Source: an uncultured Lachnospiraceae bacterium (lineage in GTDB: Bacteria; Bacillota; Clostridia; Lachnospirales; Lachnospiraceae). From it: a stretch of 64,000 bases of DNA. The stretch lies in contig CAJUEX010000001.1 of the NCBI GenBank assembly GCA_910585715.1, forward strand, positions 1 through 64,000. The letters are read 5' to 3'. Position numbers and translations under genes: made by a program. Under the pieces are notes generated by a model. It saw only the letters and a program-made list of their open reading frames with translations. It was not told the origin of the DNA and did not search any database. Positions 1-7,939 of the stretch are shown here, piece after piece; position 1 is the stretch's first letter; each line of letters starts with the position of its first letter.

Positions 1-43
1 CCTTGCCCCTCCTGCGTCCTCAAATCCAAAACTTGCAGGCTGA

Positions 44-92
44 ACTGTTACAATTTGCTCCAATTTGTTGTAACAGTTTGTCCCGGGGCTTC
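44..92. repeat. Short palindrome carrying the GTAACAGTTC tag
   Basis: The left half reads GAACTGTTACAA and the right half TTGTAACAGTTT around an A/T-rich loop. The same ten-base tag GTAACAGTTC/GAACTGTTAC ends the large hairpin element at 1193-1416 and recurs at 19380 and 23225. Here it supplies the stop codon (TAA inside GTAACAG) of the C_GCAxxG gene. It could also work as a weak hairpin terminator. Confidence 0.6.
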
Positions 93-539
93 CTCCAAAA
101 GCAATTGCTTCTCCACAATCTGAGCCGCACTTCTCACCAGCTTCACACAGGGCCGTACTTTGTAATATTCCTCCGTGCGTTCTGCAGGCATTGCGCTTTT
201 TTCACGGCTCAGGATGCCAAGAAGCTCCCTGCATATGATGCTTCCGTTTTCGCCGGCAAATTCATCGCTCATAGTTCTTACGATTTCGTAGGTCTTTGTT
301 TTTGCATCCCGGTCTTTCGGGTCCACGTTGCCGTCTTTTAAGCCCGATAAAAGCGCCATGGCGGAAACGGTTCCGCATACCTCCCGCATACGTCCTATTC
401 CGGCGCCCATGGGGCTTGCAAGCTTTAAGGCTGTTTCCTTATCCATGCCGAATAAATCCGCATAGGCTCCAAATACCGACTGAGCACAATTATATCCTTC
501 TTTAAACAAGGCAACTGCCTCTTCTACCCGGCTCTCCAT
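48..539 (-). CDS. C_GCAxxG_C_C family (putative redox) protein
   Basis: Cysteine-rich small protein of about 163 residues. The family pattern is visible: NCAQSVFGAY, then GAGIGRMREVCGTVSAMALLSG, written here as CGTVSA and neighbours, then ICRELLG and a final VRPCVKLV. The family is widespread in anaerobes and is thought to have a redox or metal-related role; the substrate is not known. A longer frame opens at 617 but overlaps the SEC-C gene. The start at 539 has an AGGGGC ribosome site 7 nt upstream and begins MESRVEEAV, which fits the family. The last dozen codons and the stop lie in a small palindrome (46-90) that carries the repeat tag GAACTGTTAC, so the C-terminal tail probably comes from a repeat element. 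It sits 16 bp downstream of the SEC-C gene, so the two are probably co-transcribed. Confidence 0.85.
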   Translation of the reverse strand: MESRVEEAVALFKEGYNCAQSVFGAYADLFGMDKETALKLASPMGAGIGRMREVCGTVSAMALLSGLKDGNVDPKDRDAKTKTYEIVRTMSDEFAGENGSIICRELLGILSREKSAMPAERTEEYYKVRPCVKLVRSAAQIVEKQLLLEEAPGQTVTTNWSKL

Positions 540-555
540 TTTGCTGCCCCTGAAA

Positions 556-1062
556 TTAACTGTTTCTGCCGCAGCATTTTTTGTATTTCTTGCCACTGCC
601 GCAGGGACATGGGTCATTTGGATATACTCTTTCTTCCTTTACAATTGTGGTAGACTTCTTCTGCTCCTTGTAAAGCTCCTTCTGCCTGTCCTTATCAAAA
701 ATAGAATCCCACTGCTCCAGTTCATAAAGCCAGTCCGCACCTGCTGCCACCATATTCTTATACAGGCGCTCCTTGTCAAACTTTAAGCTCACTACCGTAT
801 CCTCTTCCATTTCCTCGATAGGGTTCGGTTCTACCAGAGACTCATCGATTCCATCCAGAAAGCCCACCATGGTCATAAGCTCAACATTATATTTTTCAGC
901 CAGCTCTTTTACGGTACCCTTCACCTCCTCGTCCGGGTTCGTCAGAAGCTGTTCATAAATTTCCTTTTCCTTTTGGAAATATGCAGCCCAAAGCCTTTGC
1001 AAATCTCCTTTGTTTGCTGTTTCTGAGTAGGCGACATCCCGCCATTTTTTTAATAATGCCAT
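556..1062 (-). CDS. SEC-C metal-binding motif protein
   Basis: About 168 residues. The C-terminus PCPCGSGKKYKKCCG is the zinc-binding SEC-C motif first described at the end of SecA and found in many accessory proteins. The body is helical and charged (for example KEKEIYEQLLTNPDEEV) and resembles SEC-C proteins of clostridia. A longer frame begins at 1113, but the start at 1062 (MALLKKWRDVAYSE) has AGGAG 8 nt upstream and is preferred. Its cellular role is unknown. It precedes the C_GCAxxG gene by 16 bp. Confidence 0.85.
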   Translation of the reverse strand: MALLKKWRDVAYSETANKGDLQRLWAAYFQKEKEIYEQLLTNPDEEVKGTVKELAEKYNVELMTMVGFLDGIDESLVEPNPIEEMEEDTVVSLKFDKERLYKNMVAAGADWLYELEQWDSIFDKDRQKELYKEQKKSTTIVKEERVYPNDPCPCGSGKKYKKCCGRNS

Positions 1063-1129
1063 TTCTATTACTCCTTTATCTTCCTTCCATATTCCCCGCC
1101 TTCGCCGGGTCAAGCATCTGTTAAAACTC

Positions 1130-1150
1130 TGTATAGTATATACTATTTTT
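1130..1150. promoter_or_regulatory. A/T-rich palindrome, possible promoter of the SEC-C gene
   Basis: AGTATATACT is a perfect palindrome here. Read on the minus strand it contains TATACT, a plausible -10 box about 80 nt before the SEC-C start. No convincing -35 was seen, so this is tentative. Confidence 0.3.
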
Positions 1151-1192
1151 TTTCTTTTTTAAAGGTTTTTCTCAGATTTCCTGTAAAAATCT

Positions 1193-1416
1193 GTAACAGT
1201 TCAGCCCTCAGCCTTCCCACACAGGAATCAGAACCGGCTGCAGACGGAAAATGATTTCTAAAGGAGCCCTTATAAAAACGCCAGTGCTTAGTGAGGTTCT
1301 TTCGAGCTTAGCACTGCTGCGTTTTTATCAGAGCGAGAGCGTGGCGACGTAGAAACATTTTCTGCCTGCAGCCGGTTCTGATTCCTGTGTGGGAAGGCTG
1401 AGGGCTGAACTGTTAC
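1193..1416. repeat. Large hairpin repeat element, copy A
   Basis: A 61-bp left arm (1193-1253) and right arm (1356-1416) are complementary at 59 of 61 positions. They enclose a 102-nt core. The core has its own inner stems (ATAAAAACGC with GCGTTTTTAT; CAGTGCT with AGCACTG) and the mini-hairpin GCGAGAGC followed by GTGGCGACGTAGAAA. The core is nearly identical in copies B (17394-17605) and C (39666-39891). The arms are related in A and B but differ by paired, compensating changes. The element starts 7 bp after the pseudokinase stop codon. It fills most of the 1063-1423 gap. Confidence 0.9.
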
Positions 1417-1423
1417 AAAAATC

Positions 1424-2875
1424 TTATGGCAGAACCTGCAACGTTTCTCTTTCCGTTACCTGCCCGTTTTTTATTACAGACTTTTCCACATTAAAATATG
1501 CTTCCGTTTTTAAAAGGTCAATATTCCATTCCGTAATGCCCTCCGGCTCGTAATAGGTCAGGATGGCTGTTTTTCCCTTTCGGAAATCAACGCTTATATA
1601 GCGGTAATATTTTTGTGCAGTGTCCATTTCCGCCTTTGTAATGAGCGCTTTTCTGTTGCAGTCATAATATTTTATAATGTTATCACCGCCTGCTTCCTCC
1701 AGAACATTATAATCATTGCCAAGCTTTTCCCGTTCTTTTTCACTGACCCCTCTTAACAGCATGCACTTTTCAAAATCAGTAGATGCCTGCAGTTCTTCAT
1801 AAAAGCTGTCCAGCCGATGTTCCTTTAACCTCTTAATCCCCGAAGGCGTCAGACAAATCAGGACTATAAGCGCCGCTGCCGCTAAAATCCATCTGATTTT
1901 CAATCCCTTTTCCCGTCTTATGAATATAAATGGGTCTTTAAACAAATGAAGCGGTTTTGGAGGCTCCTTCTCCTCTTCTCCCTCCACCCGGAAGCCCTCT
2001 AAAAAGGCTTCAATGGTCTGTGTTCTTTCAAAATCATGGGAGGCAAGCCCTTCCATAAGGGCACCGCTTTGCTGCTTTTTTATGGGAATGTCAAATTCCT
2101 CAGGAGACTTCATAGTCTCCGTATTTTGAATTCTGTCATAAAAATGGGGCGGCATCGTGCCGGTGATGCAATGATAAATAGTTGCTGCCAGTCCATACAC
2201 ATCCGTTCCAGCCCCCGGTTTTCCTTCCTCCATAAAAAGCTCCACCGGCGCATAGCGGCTGTTCCTTAAAGGAATAATTTCCTCCACGAACAAAGGATTG
2301 ACAGCCATTTTCATAGGGTCGCAAAAGCCTATGAGCTTTGCGCCGTTTTTCCTTGTGACCATAATCTGGTCCGGCCTTATCTTTCCATGAATACAGCCTG
2401 CCTCATGAATTTTTTTCAGGCTGTCAGTAAGAGGCCCAAAAAAATTCAGCAGGGAATCCAGAGGCAGCTTACTGTTTTTCTTTCCTTCCAGAAAAATATC
2501 CAGGGTGACTCCTTCTAAATACTCAAACACGGTATATACGGTCTGGTTTTCCTCAAAAAAGGTAATCACATTTGCAATTCCCTCTAAAGGATAAAGCTTA
2601 ATCAATGCTTTGGCTTCCCGAATCACCTGTTCCTTCATGGATTCAAATACGGCTTCATCAGAAAGCCGGATGCATTCTGCCTTATAGCGCTCTGACTGGT
2701 CCCTTCTTACGATTTTTCCGGGAAATAATTCCTTTATAATGACTTTTTTACTGCGAAAGGTGTCGTATCCTTTATAAATAATACTGAATCCATTATCGCC
2801 CAGTATTTCTTTAATCTGATATCTTTCCTGCAACTTTTCCCTGACCGGAATAGTCCGCCCTTTAATTTGTCCCAT
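1424..2875 (-). CDS. Membrane-anchored serine/threonine pseudokinase
   Basis: 483 residues. The N-terminal 280 form a protein-kinase fold: a glycine loop (LGDNGFSIIYKG), a lysine in VIIKEL, and GTDVYGLAATIYHCITG of the C-lobe. The catalytic motifs are lost. HRDxKxxN reads HGKIRPDQ, so the catalytic Asp is Lys and the Mg-binding Asn is Gln. DFG reads GFC. A positively charged linker is followed by one membrane segment (about residues 325-345, WILAAAALIVLICL) and an external domain of about 135 residues that I do not recognise. The start has AGAGG 7 nt upstream. The likely role is binding or scaffolding, perhaps transmembrane signalling, rather than phosphotransfer. It is transcribed divergently from the LacI-type gene. 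Confidence 0.85.
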   Translation of the reverse strand: MGQIKGRTIPVREKLQERYQIKEILGDNGFSIIYKGYDTFRSKKVIIKELFPGKIVRRDQSERYKAECIRLSDEAVFESMKEQVIREAKALIKLYPLEGIANVITFFEENQTVYTVFEYLEGVTLDIFLEGKKNSKLPLDSLLNFFGPLTDSLKKIHEAGCIHGKIRPDQIMVTRKNGAKLIGFCDPMKMAVNPLFVEEIIPLRNSRYAPVELFMEEGKPGAGTDVYGLAATIYHCITGTMPPHFYDRIQNTETMKSPEEFDIPIKKQQSGALMEGLASHDFERTQTIEAFLEGFRVEGEEEKEPPKPLHLFKDPFIFIRREKGLKIRWILAAAALIVLICLTPSGIKRLKEHRLDSFYEELQASTDFEKCMLLRGVSEKEREKLGNDYNVLEEAGGDNIIKYYDCNRKALITKAEMDTAQKYYRYISVDFRKGKTAILTYYEPEGITEWNIDLLKTEAYFNVEKSVIKNGQVTERETLQVLP

Positions 2876-3064
2876 AAAATGACCTCTGCTTTTCTATCGG
2901 AAATTTGTGATATTGTTTCTTATACAACCTTGAATAATTTGTTGATTGAGTTTTTTTACAGTTCACAGCCTGTACAGAATTAGAATAGCACATTAGTGGT
3001 TTAGTTGCAAGAAAATGGTTCCGGGGTTTCCCATTTCATTGAAAAAAGCCGGTTTTTATGCTAC

Positions 3065-3070
3065 TATAAT
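3065..3070 (+). promoter_or_regulatory. -10 box upstream of the LacI-type regulator
   Basis: TATAAT lies 36 nt before the regulator start. A TTGAAA at about 3039 is 20 nt away, which is longer than the optimum, so the -35 is uncertain. The 2876-3105 divergent intergenic region holds nothing else I can define. Confidence 0.45.
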
Positions 3071-3105
3071 GGCATGAAAATTTATTTGCAGGTCAGGTGG
3101 TTTTT

Positions 3106-4137
3106 ATGTCCATAACGATTAAAGACGTTGCAAAGGAGGCTGGCGTTTCCATTGCAACTGTATCAAAAGTCATCAACAATAAACCCTCCATATCGGATTC
3201 TACACGACAGCATGTTTTTCAGGTTATGGAAAGGCTGAACTATCATCCCAATGCCTCAGCCTGCAATTTTGCCCGGAAAAGAACAGAAAACATTGTCTTT
3301 TTAGCTGTTACGGAACCTAATATCGCTTTTCATAATCCCCATATGTTTCAAATCCTCTGCGGGGCATCGGAAAAAATCCGTGCAAAAAATTACTCCTTCA
3401 GCTTTATCGGTTCTCCCGATAAGGAGACCGCTTTGGAGGAAGCCATGGAAATTATCGGGAGAAAAGCTGCCGACGGGCTTCTCATACACGGCTCTGCCAC
3501 CTCACGCCCCCTTGCCGATTTATTCGTCAATACGGGCTTTCCCCATATTATCATAGGACGCCCTCCTTTTTCCACTGCTGCCTGCTGGATTGATATCAAC
3601 AACCATGTATCCGGCGAAATGGCTGCAAAGCATTTATACAACTGCGGTTATTCCAAAATTGCTTTTTTGGGCGGACCGGCTACAGATGAAATTTCCCGCC
3701 ACCGCCTGAAGGGTTTTATTTCCTCCATGCATTTAAAAGGGCTTTCTGTACCGGATTCCTTTATTAAATATGGCACATACAGCAAGGCAAGCGGTTTTTC
3801 CATGATGGAGGAGCTTTTACGGGGATGCTGTCTTCCCGAAGCGGTTATCTGCGAAAATAATCCCATTGCCCTTGGTGCCGTCAACGCCATCGAAGCACAC
3901 GGCATGTCCATTCCTGAGGATATGGGCGTCATTGCTTTTGACGATTTTCCCCTTTCCCAGTTGATTACCCCGCCGCTGACTGTTGTGGATATTGATGTGA
4001 ATGAAATGGGCAGGCAGGCTGCTTCCATTCTGCTAAAGAAAATCAAGACTCCCGAGCTTCATATACAGTCTTTTTCAGCCTTTCCTTCTTTAATTATCCG
4101 TTCTTCCCTAAGAAGTCCTGACATACCGCTGCCATAA
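3106..4137 (+). CDS. LacI-family transcriptional regulator
   Basis: 343 residues. The N-terminal helix-turn-helix is typical (TIKDVAKEAGVSIATVSKVIN), followed by the hinge (ERLNYHPNASA) and a periplasmic-binding-protein-like sensor ending in FDDFPLSQLITPPLTVV. A GTG at 3097 is in frame, but the ATG at 3106 has AGGTGG 5 nt upstream. It is convergent with the neopullulanase/mal operon. The perfect operator GGTAAACGTTTACC in front of malE is of LacI type, so this protein is the likely maltodextrin-responsive regulator of that operon. The ligand is inferred from context only. Confidence 0.9.
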   Translation: MSITIKDVAKEAGVSIATVSKVINNKPSISDSTRQHVFQVMERLNYHPNASACNFARKRTENIVFLAVTEPNIAFHNPHMFQILCGASEKIRAKNYSFSFIGSPDKETALEEAMEIIGRKAADGLLIHGSATSRPLADLFVNTGFPHIIIGRPPFSTAACWIDINNHVSGEMAAKHLYNCGYSKIAFLGGPATDEISRHRLKGFISSMHLKGLSVPDSFIKYGTYSKASGFSMMEELLRGCCLPEAVICENNPIALGAVNAIEAHGMSIPEDMGVIAFDDFPLSQLITPPLTVVDIDVNEMGRQAASILLKKIKTPELHIQSFSAFPSLIIRSSLRSPDIPLP

Positions 4138-4257
4138 CATTGCCGGTTACAGTCATATCCGCCGGGATTTCCAGCCTGTGAAACAGTCATGACGGCTTTT
4201 ATGGTTTTTCCCGCACAATCATATTCCTTCGGCAGCGCCAGGGGGGAAATACAGGAA

Positions 4258-4292
4258 ATGCCGCACCTGCGGTTAAATCCGTTTGTGCGGCA
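4258..4292. terminator. Possible hairpin between convergent genes
   Basis: ATGCCGCAC pairs perfectly with GTGCGGCAT across a 17-nt loop, 5 bp from the 3' end of the GH13 gene and beyond the LacI-type gene. There is no clear T-run, so termination on either strand is only suggested. 4138-4257 holds nothing else recognisable. Confidence 0.4.
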
Positions 4293-4297
4293 TGTAA

Positions 4298-6058
4298 TTA
4301 CATATACCAAATGACATATCCATTTTCTGACAGCTTTTCATGGGCATATCCATCCTGAAGCAATATCTTTCCTTCTTCCGGAATGTGAATCCGCTTCTCT
4401 TCTCCGGCATTTATCGCCACTGCAAGCTCACCATTCCCGTTTTTCCTGCCAAATGCAAACAAAGAACCTTCTATAAACTGCCGTTTCGGCTGATAGTCCG
4501 TTCCAGAATCAATATACTTCTTTCTAATCCGGCTCAGTCTGGCAATAAACTCACATTGGCTGCCCTGTATCTCCCATTTCATGCCCTTCCGGTATTCCCA
4601 TTCGGTAATTCCCATAATTTCCTGCTCATCTCCGTAAAACAGGCTGGGCACTCCCGGCATTAGCATTAAAAGAATGCAGCCTAACCTCCATCTTGCTGCG
4701 TCCCCTTTGCACAGTGAAAGGAAGCGGGGAACATCATGACTGTCCAAAAGGTTCAACTGCCCATTTGCAATATTGGTTGGATATCTGAGCCTCATCTGTT
4801 CAAACTCATAAAATGCCTCCGTCCCGTCCGGCTTTTTTGCCGTAAGATATTCCCTGCATATCCTTCTAAACTCATAATTCATGACCGAATCAAAGGCATC
4901 TCCTTTTAACCAGGTTTCTGCATTTTCCCACACCTCCCCAATAAGCACCGCCTGAGGGTTTTCCTTTTTTACTGCTGCCCGGAAGCTTCTCCAGAAATTT
5001 CTGTCAATCTCATTTGCCACATCCAGTCTCCAGCCGTCCACCTGAAACTCTCTAACCCAATATGCCCCTACATCCGCAAAGTACATCTGTACCTCTTTTA
5101 TGCTGGTATCAAGCTTGGGCATCTTCCTTTCATACGCAAAGCACGCATATCCCGGAATTTCCTCCTGGGTTTCCGGTTTTTCCACCGGAAATTCCAGATT
5201 GTAGAACCACTTGCAGTAACGTGAGCTCCTGCCCTTTTCCACCACATCCTGAAAGGGAAAAAACTCCCAGCTGCAATGGTTGAATACCCCGTCGATAATA
5301 ATTTTCATATCTCTTTCATGAAGCTGCTTTACAAGCTCCCTGAAATCCTCCTCCGTTCCCATGCACGGGTCGATATGGTAGTAATCCATCACGTCATATT
5401 TATGATATTCCCCTCCTGTAAATATGGGATTCAGATAAATGCAGGTAAATCCCATTTGCTGTATGTAATCCAGATTTTCCGTTATGCCTTTTATAGTACC
5501 TCCATGTCTTGCCCGACAGATCCTTCCATCCTCCAGACACACTTCCTCCGAACCTTTTTCCAATGCTCTTTTGCCGCTGGCAAAGCTGTCCGGAAAAATG
5601 TTATACACTATAGCATTCTTAAACCACTCCGGCACATCTAAAATTTCATTTCGCAATATAAAGGGATACTGATAATATGCGCTCCTGCCGTCCACCACAT
5701 GTCCGTCAATATACCAATCCGCTAACTGACTTGTAAAACGGTCAGCATAATAATAGGTCCACTCCTCTCCCTTTATCAGCTTAAAATAATAACAGATTCG
5801 ATTATAAGGTGATTTCACCCTTGCCTCGTAATATTCAAAATATTTATCCTCCCCGCATACATACATCGGCATTCCGATAAACTCCACCGGTGTTTTTTTA
5901 CATACCCGGTCTGCATAAAACAAAAGGCATTCCGATAAATCCCCTTTTCCCGCACGAATCCTGATAGTCAGCTCGTATTCCGCTTCTGCAAAGGCATACT
6001 GGGAAAGGGGGATATGCAGCACCGCCCTTTTGTCTATTATATCATGGTTTTTTGTCAT
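4298..6058 (-). CDS. Neopullulanase/cyclomaltodextrinase-type glycoside hydrolase (GH13)
   Basis: 586 residues with no signal peptide, so cytoplasmic. An N-terminal CBM34-like beta domain (about 1-130) precedes the GH13 barrel. The four conserved regions are present: IIIDGVFNHC, GWRLDVANE (nucleophile Asp), LIGEVWE (acid/base Glu) and LLDSHDVPR. This arrangement fits the neopullulanase, cyclomaltodextrinase and maltogenic amylase group, which splits imported maltodextrins or cyclodextrins. The start overlaps the malG stop by 4 bp (ATGA), so it is the last gene of the malE-malF-malG operon. Exact substrate preference cannot be read from the sequence. Confidence 0.9.
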   Translation of the reverse strand: MTKNHDIIDKRAVLHIPLSQYAFAEAEYELTIRIRAGKGDLSECLLFYADRVCKKTPVEFIGMPMYVCGEDKYFEYYEARVKSPYNRICYYFKLIKGEEWTYYYADRFTSQLADWYIDGHVVDGRSAYYQYPFILRNEILDVPEWFKNAIVYNIFPDSFASGKRALEKGSEEVCLEDGRICRARHGGTIKGITENLDYIQQMGFTCIYLNPIFTGGEYHKYDVMDYYHIDPCMGTEEDFRELVKQLHERDMKIIIDGVFNHCSWEFFPFQDVVEKGRSSRYCKWFYNLEFPVEKPETQEEIPGYACFAYERKMPKLDTSIKEVQMYFADVGAYWVREFQVDGWRLDVANEIDRNFWRSFRAAVKKENPQAVLIGEVWENAETWLKGDAFDSVMNYEFRRICREYLTAKKPDGTEAFYEFEQMRLRYPTNIANGQLNLLDSHDVPRFLSLCKGDAARWRLGCILLMLMPGVPSLFYGDEQEIMGITEWEYRKGMKWEIQGSQCEFIARLSRIRKKYIDSGTDYQPKRQFIEGSLFAFGRKNGNGELAVAINAGEEKRIHIPEEGKILLQDGYAHEKLSENGYVIWYM

Positions 6059-6900
6059 CCTTTTACACCTCCTGCAGTAAGTCCTGATACCATATATTTT
6101 TGAATACAGAAAAATACAATCAGAATCGGTATGGAAACCAATATGGAGGCTGTGGCAAACAAAGGCCAGCTTCTGCTGTAATCATTTGCCTGAAGCTGAT
6201 ACAGTCCTGCCGCCAGCGTATAGCTATCCTGATTCATCATAAAGGTAATGGAAAACAGATATTCATTCCATACATAAATAAGCACCATCACAGCCGTAAC
6301 GATAATAGCAGGTCTTGCCAGGGGCAGCACTATTTTATAAAGAATCTGCAGGTTTCCTGCCCCGTCAATCCTTGCCGCCTCTTCTATTTCCACCGGTATT
6401 GTATCAAAATACCCCTTCATATTCCAAATGCTGAAAATACACATGCTTCCTGCATAAACAATAATCAGCCCCACATAGGAATTTAATAAGTGAAAGGTCT
6501 TAAACAGCCGGAAAATAGCAAACATGGACAAAATCTGTGGAAAGGCATTTAAGATGAGCAGAAGCTTCAATACTCCTTTCCTGCCTTTAAACTGATACCT
6601 GGAAAATGCATATGCTGCCGTAACAGCCGTACCCATTGCCACCACCATAGTTCCCACGCTTAAAACAGCCGAATTTTTCAGCCATAATAAAAACGGCTCA
6701 TCAAAAAGGATTGTCTTATAGTTTTTCAGCGTGGCATCCTTCGGCCAGAAAGAAAGTCCCGAACTCAGGGCAGAACTCCCGCTGCTAAAGGATAAGGAAA
6801 CCGCATACAAAATGGGCACTAACACAATGATACAAATGATAAAAAATAATACTTCCAAAAAGGTAAGCCCTATGGCTCTTTTCAATTTCTTCCCGTTCAT
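6055..6900 (-). CDS. malG: Maltodextrin-type ABC transporter permease, MalG family
   Basis: 281 residues with six predicted membrane segments. The coupling-helix signature EEAARIDGAGNLQILYKIVLPLARP contacts the ATPase; here it reads EEAARIDGAG with PLARP after it. The N-terminal helix (FLEVLFFIICIIVLVPILYA) and the long loop after it are typical of MalG-like permeases. It lies 10 bp after malF and overlaps the GH13 gene. No ATPase gene is in the operon. In this group a shared MsmX-type ATPase encoded elsewhere usually powers several sugar importers, so that is the likely partner. Sugar identity is inferred from the enzyme next door. Confidence 0.88.
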   Translation of the reverse strand: MNGKKLKRAIGLTFLEVLFFIICIIVLVPILYAVSLSFSSGSSALSSGLSFWPKDATLKNYKTILFDEPFLLWLKNSAVLSVGTMVVAMGTAVTAAYAFSRYQFKGRKGVLKLLLILNAFPQILSMFAIFRLFKTFHLLNSYVGLIIVYAGSMCIFSIWNMKGYFDTIPVEIEEAARIDGAGNLQILYKIVLPLARPAIIVTAVMVLIYVWNEYLFSITFMMNQDSYTLAAGLYQLQANDYSRSWPLFATASILVSIPILIVFFCIQKYMVSGLTAGGVKG

Positions 6901-6910
6901 AAATGCTCCT

Positions 6911-7783
6911 TTACTCTCCCTTTGCGGATAATGAAAACAGAATGATAATACCGAAAATCACAATGGAAACTGCTGAAGAAAGCCCGTAATTATTTGATAC
7001 AAACGCATTCTGATGGGCATATGTGATAACTGTCTGGAGGCTGGCTCCCGACAAGGCTCCTTTCTGCATGGTCAAAAGATAAATAATGTCAAACTGCTTA
7101 AATGTAGTGAATGTGGTCATAATAACGGAAGGCAGAAGCACGGGCCTGATCAGCGGGATGGTAATATAAAAGCATTGCTTCAAAAAGCCCGCTCCCTCCA
7201 GTCTGGCGCTTTCGTAATAGCTCTTATCCACGCTTTGGAGAGCTCCGTCCATCATCATAATCATAAAAGGCAGCGCCATCCAGAGATTCAGCACCATGCA
7301 GGAAAGAAACGCCGGCGTGTTCTGGGAAAGAAAATTTATTTTTTCCAGCCCCAAAGCAGACAGTAGCTTATTCAAAAAGCCAAACTCCGTATTGAACATT
7401 CCCACCCGCCATAGCAGAATGGACACATAGGCAGGCATTGCCCATGGAAACATCAAAAGTGTCTTATAAATCCTTGCCCCCTTTAACCCCTTTGCATTCA
7501 ACCCCAAAGCAATAAAGAATGCCTCCACTACCTGGATTACCATATTCAGAACAGTCCATATAATGGTGGTAAGCAAAGCGCTCAAAAATCCCGAATCCAC
7601 CTTTAATAAAGCCCGGCGGAAATTTTCCAGACCTATAAGATGATAATTGTCCCAATGATACATGTTCATATTTGTCAGTGAAATATATCCGGTATACAAA
7701 ATCGGGAAAACAACAATAAGCCCAATCAGAATAAGCGCCGGGGTGCTGAAAATCCACGGAAGGGATTTTTGTTTATTTTTCAT
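6911..7783 (-). CDS. malF: Maltodextrin-type ABC transporter permease, MalF family
   Basis: About 290 residues with six membrane segments. The coupling motif YESARLEGAG with ITIPLIRP is present. The in-frame GTG at 7792 is upstream, but the ATG at 7783 has AAAGGAG 8 nt before it and gives MKNKQKSLPWIF. Typical Firmicute MalF of this short type lacks the large periplasmic loop of the E. coli protein. It forms the transmembrane pair with MalG and receives sugar from the lipoprotein encoded upstream. Confidence 0.88.
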   Translation of the reverse strand: MKNKQKSLPWIFSTPALILIGLIVVFPILYTGYISLTNMNMYHWDNYHLIGLENFRRALLKVDSGFLSALLTTIIWTVLNMVIQVVEAFFIALGLNAKGLKGARIYKTLLMFPWAMPAYVSILLWRVGMFNTEFGFLNKLLSALGLEKINFLSQNTPAFLSCMVLNLWMALPFMIMMMDGALQSVDKSYYESARLEGAGFLKQCFYITIPLIRPVLLPSVIMTTFTTFKQFDIIYLLTMQKGALSGASLQTVITYAHQNAFVSNNYGLSSAVSIVIFGIIILFSLSAKGE

Positions 7784-7939
7784 GCAATACACTCCTTTCC
7801 TGATACAATCTATAAATAATTGATTTTTTTGTCTGACCGCATTATTATCCGGCGGTTACGTAAGAAATCATCTGCTGCTTAAGCTGAAAAGAAAAGACCG
7901 GGGGCATGCCTTCTGCCGCCCCACAGCCTTTCCCTTTCT
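7784..7939 (-). other. malE-malF intergenic spacer
   Basis: A spacer of about 156 nt separates the binding protein from the permeases, whereas the other genes of the operon are within 10 nt or overlap. A G/C-rich patch with GGGGC and GCCCC can form a short hairpin just after the malE stop. Such spacers often lower expression of permeases relative to binding protein, but that is inference. Confidence 0.35.

Noticed and set aside
1193..1416. Hairpin elements considered as insertion sequences or group II introns
   Set aside because: No transposase, reverse transcriptase or domain V-like sequence is present; at about 220 bp they could only be non-autonomous.
4140..4297. Possible small RNA between LacI-type and GH13 genes
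   Set aside because: Only one short hairpin with no promoter or conserved sequence; better read as a weak terminator.
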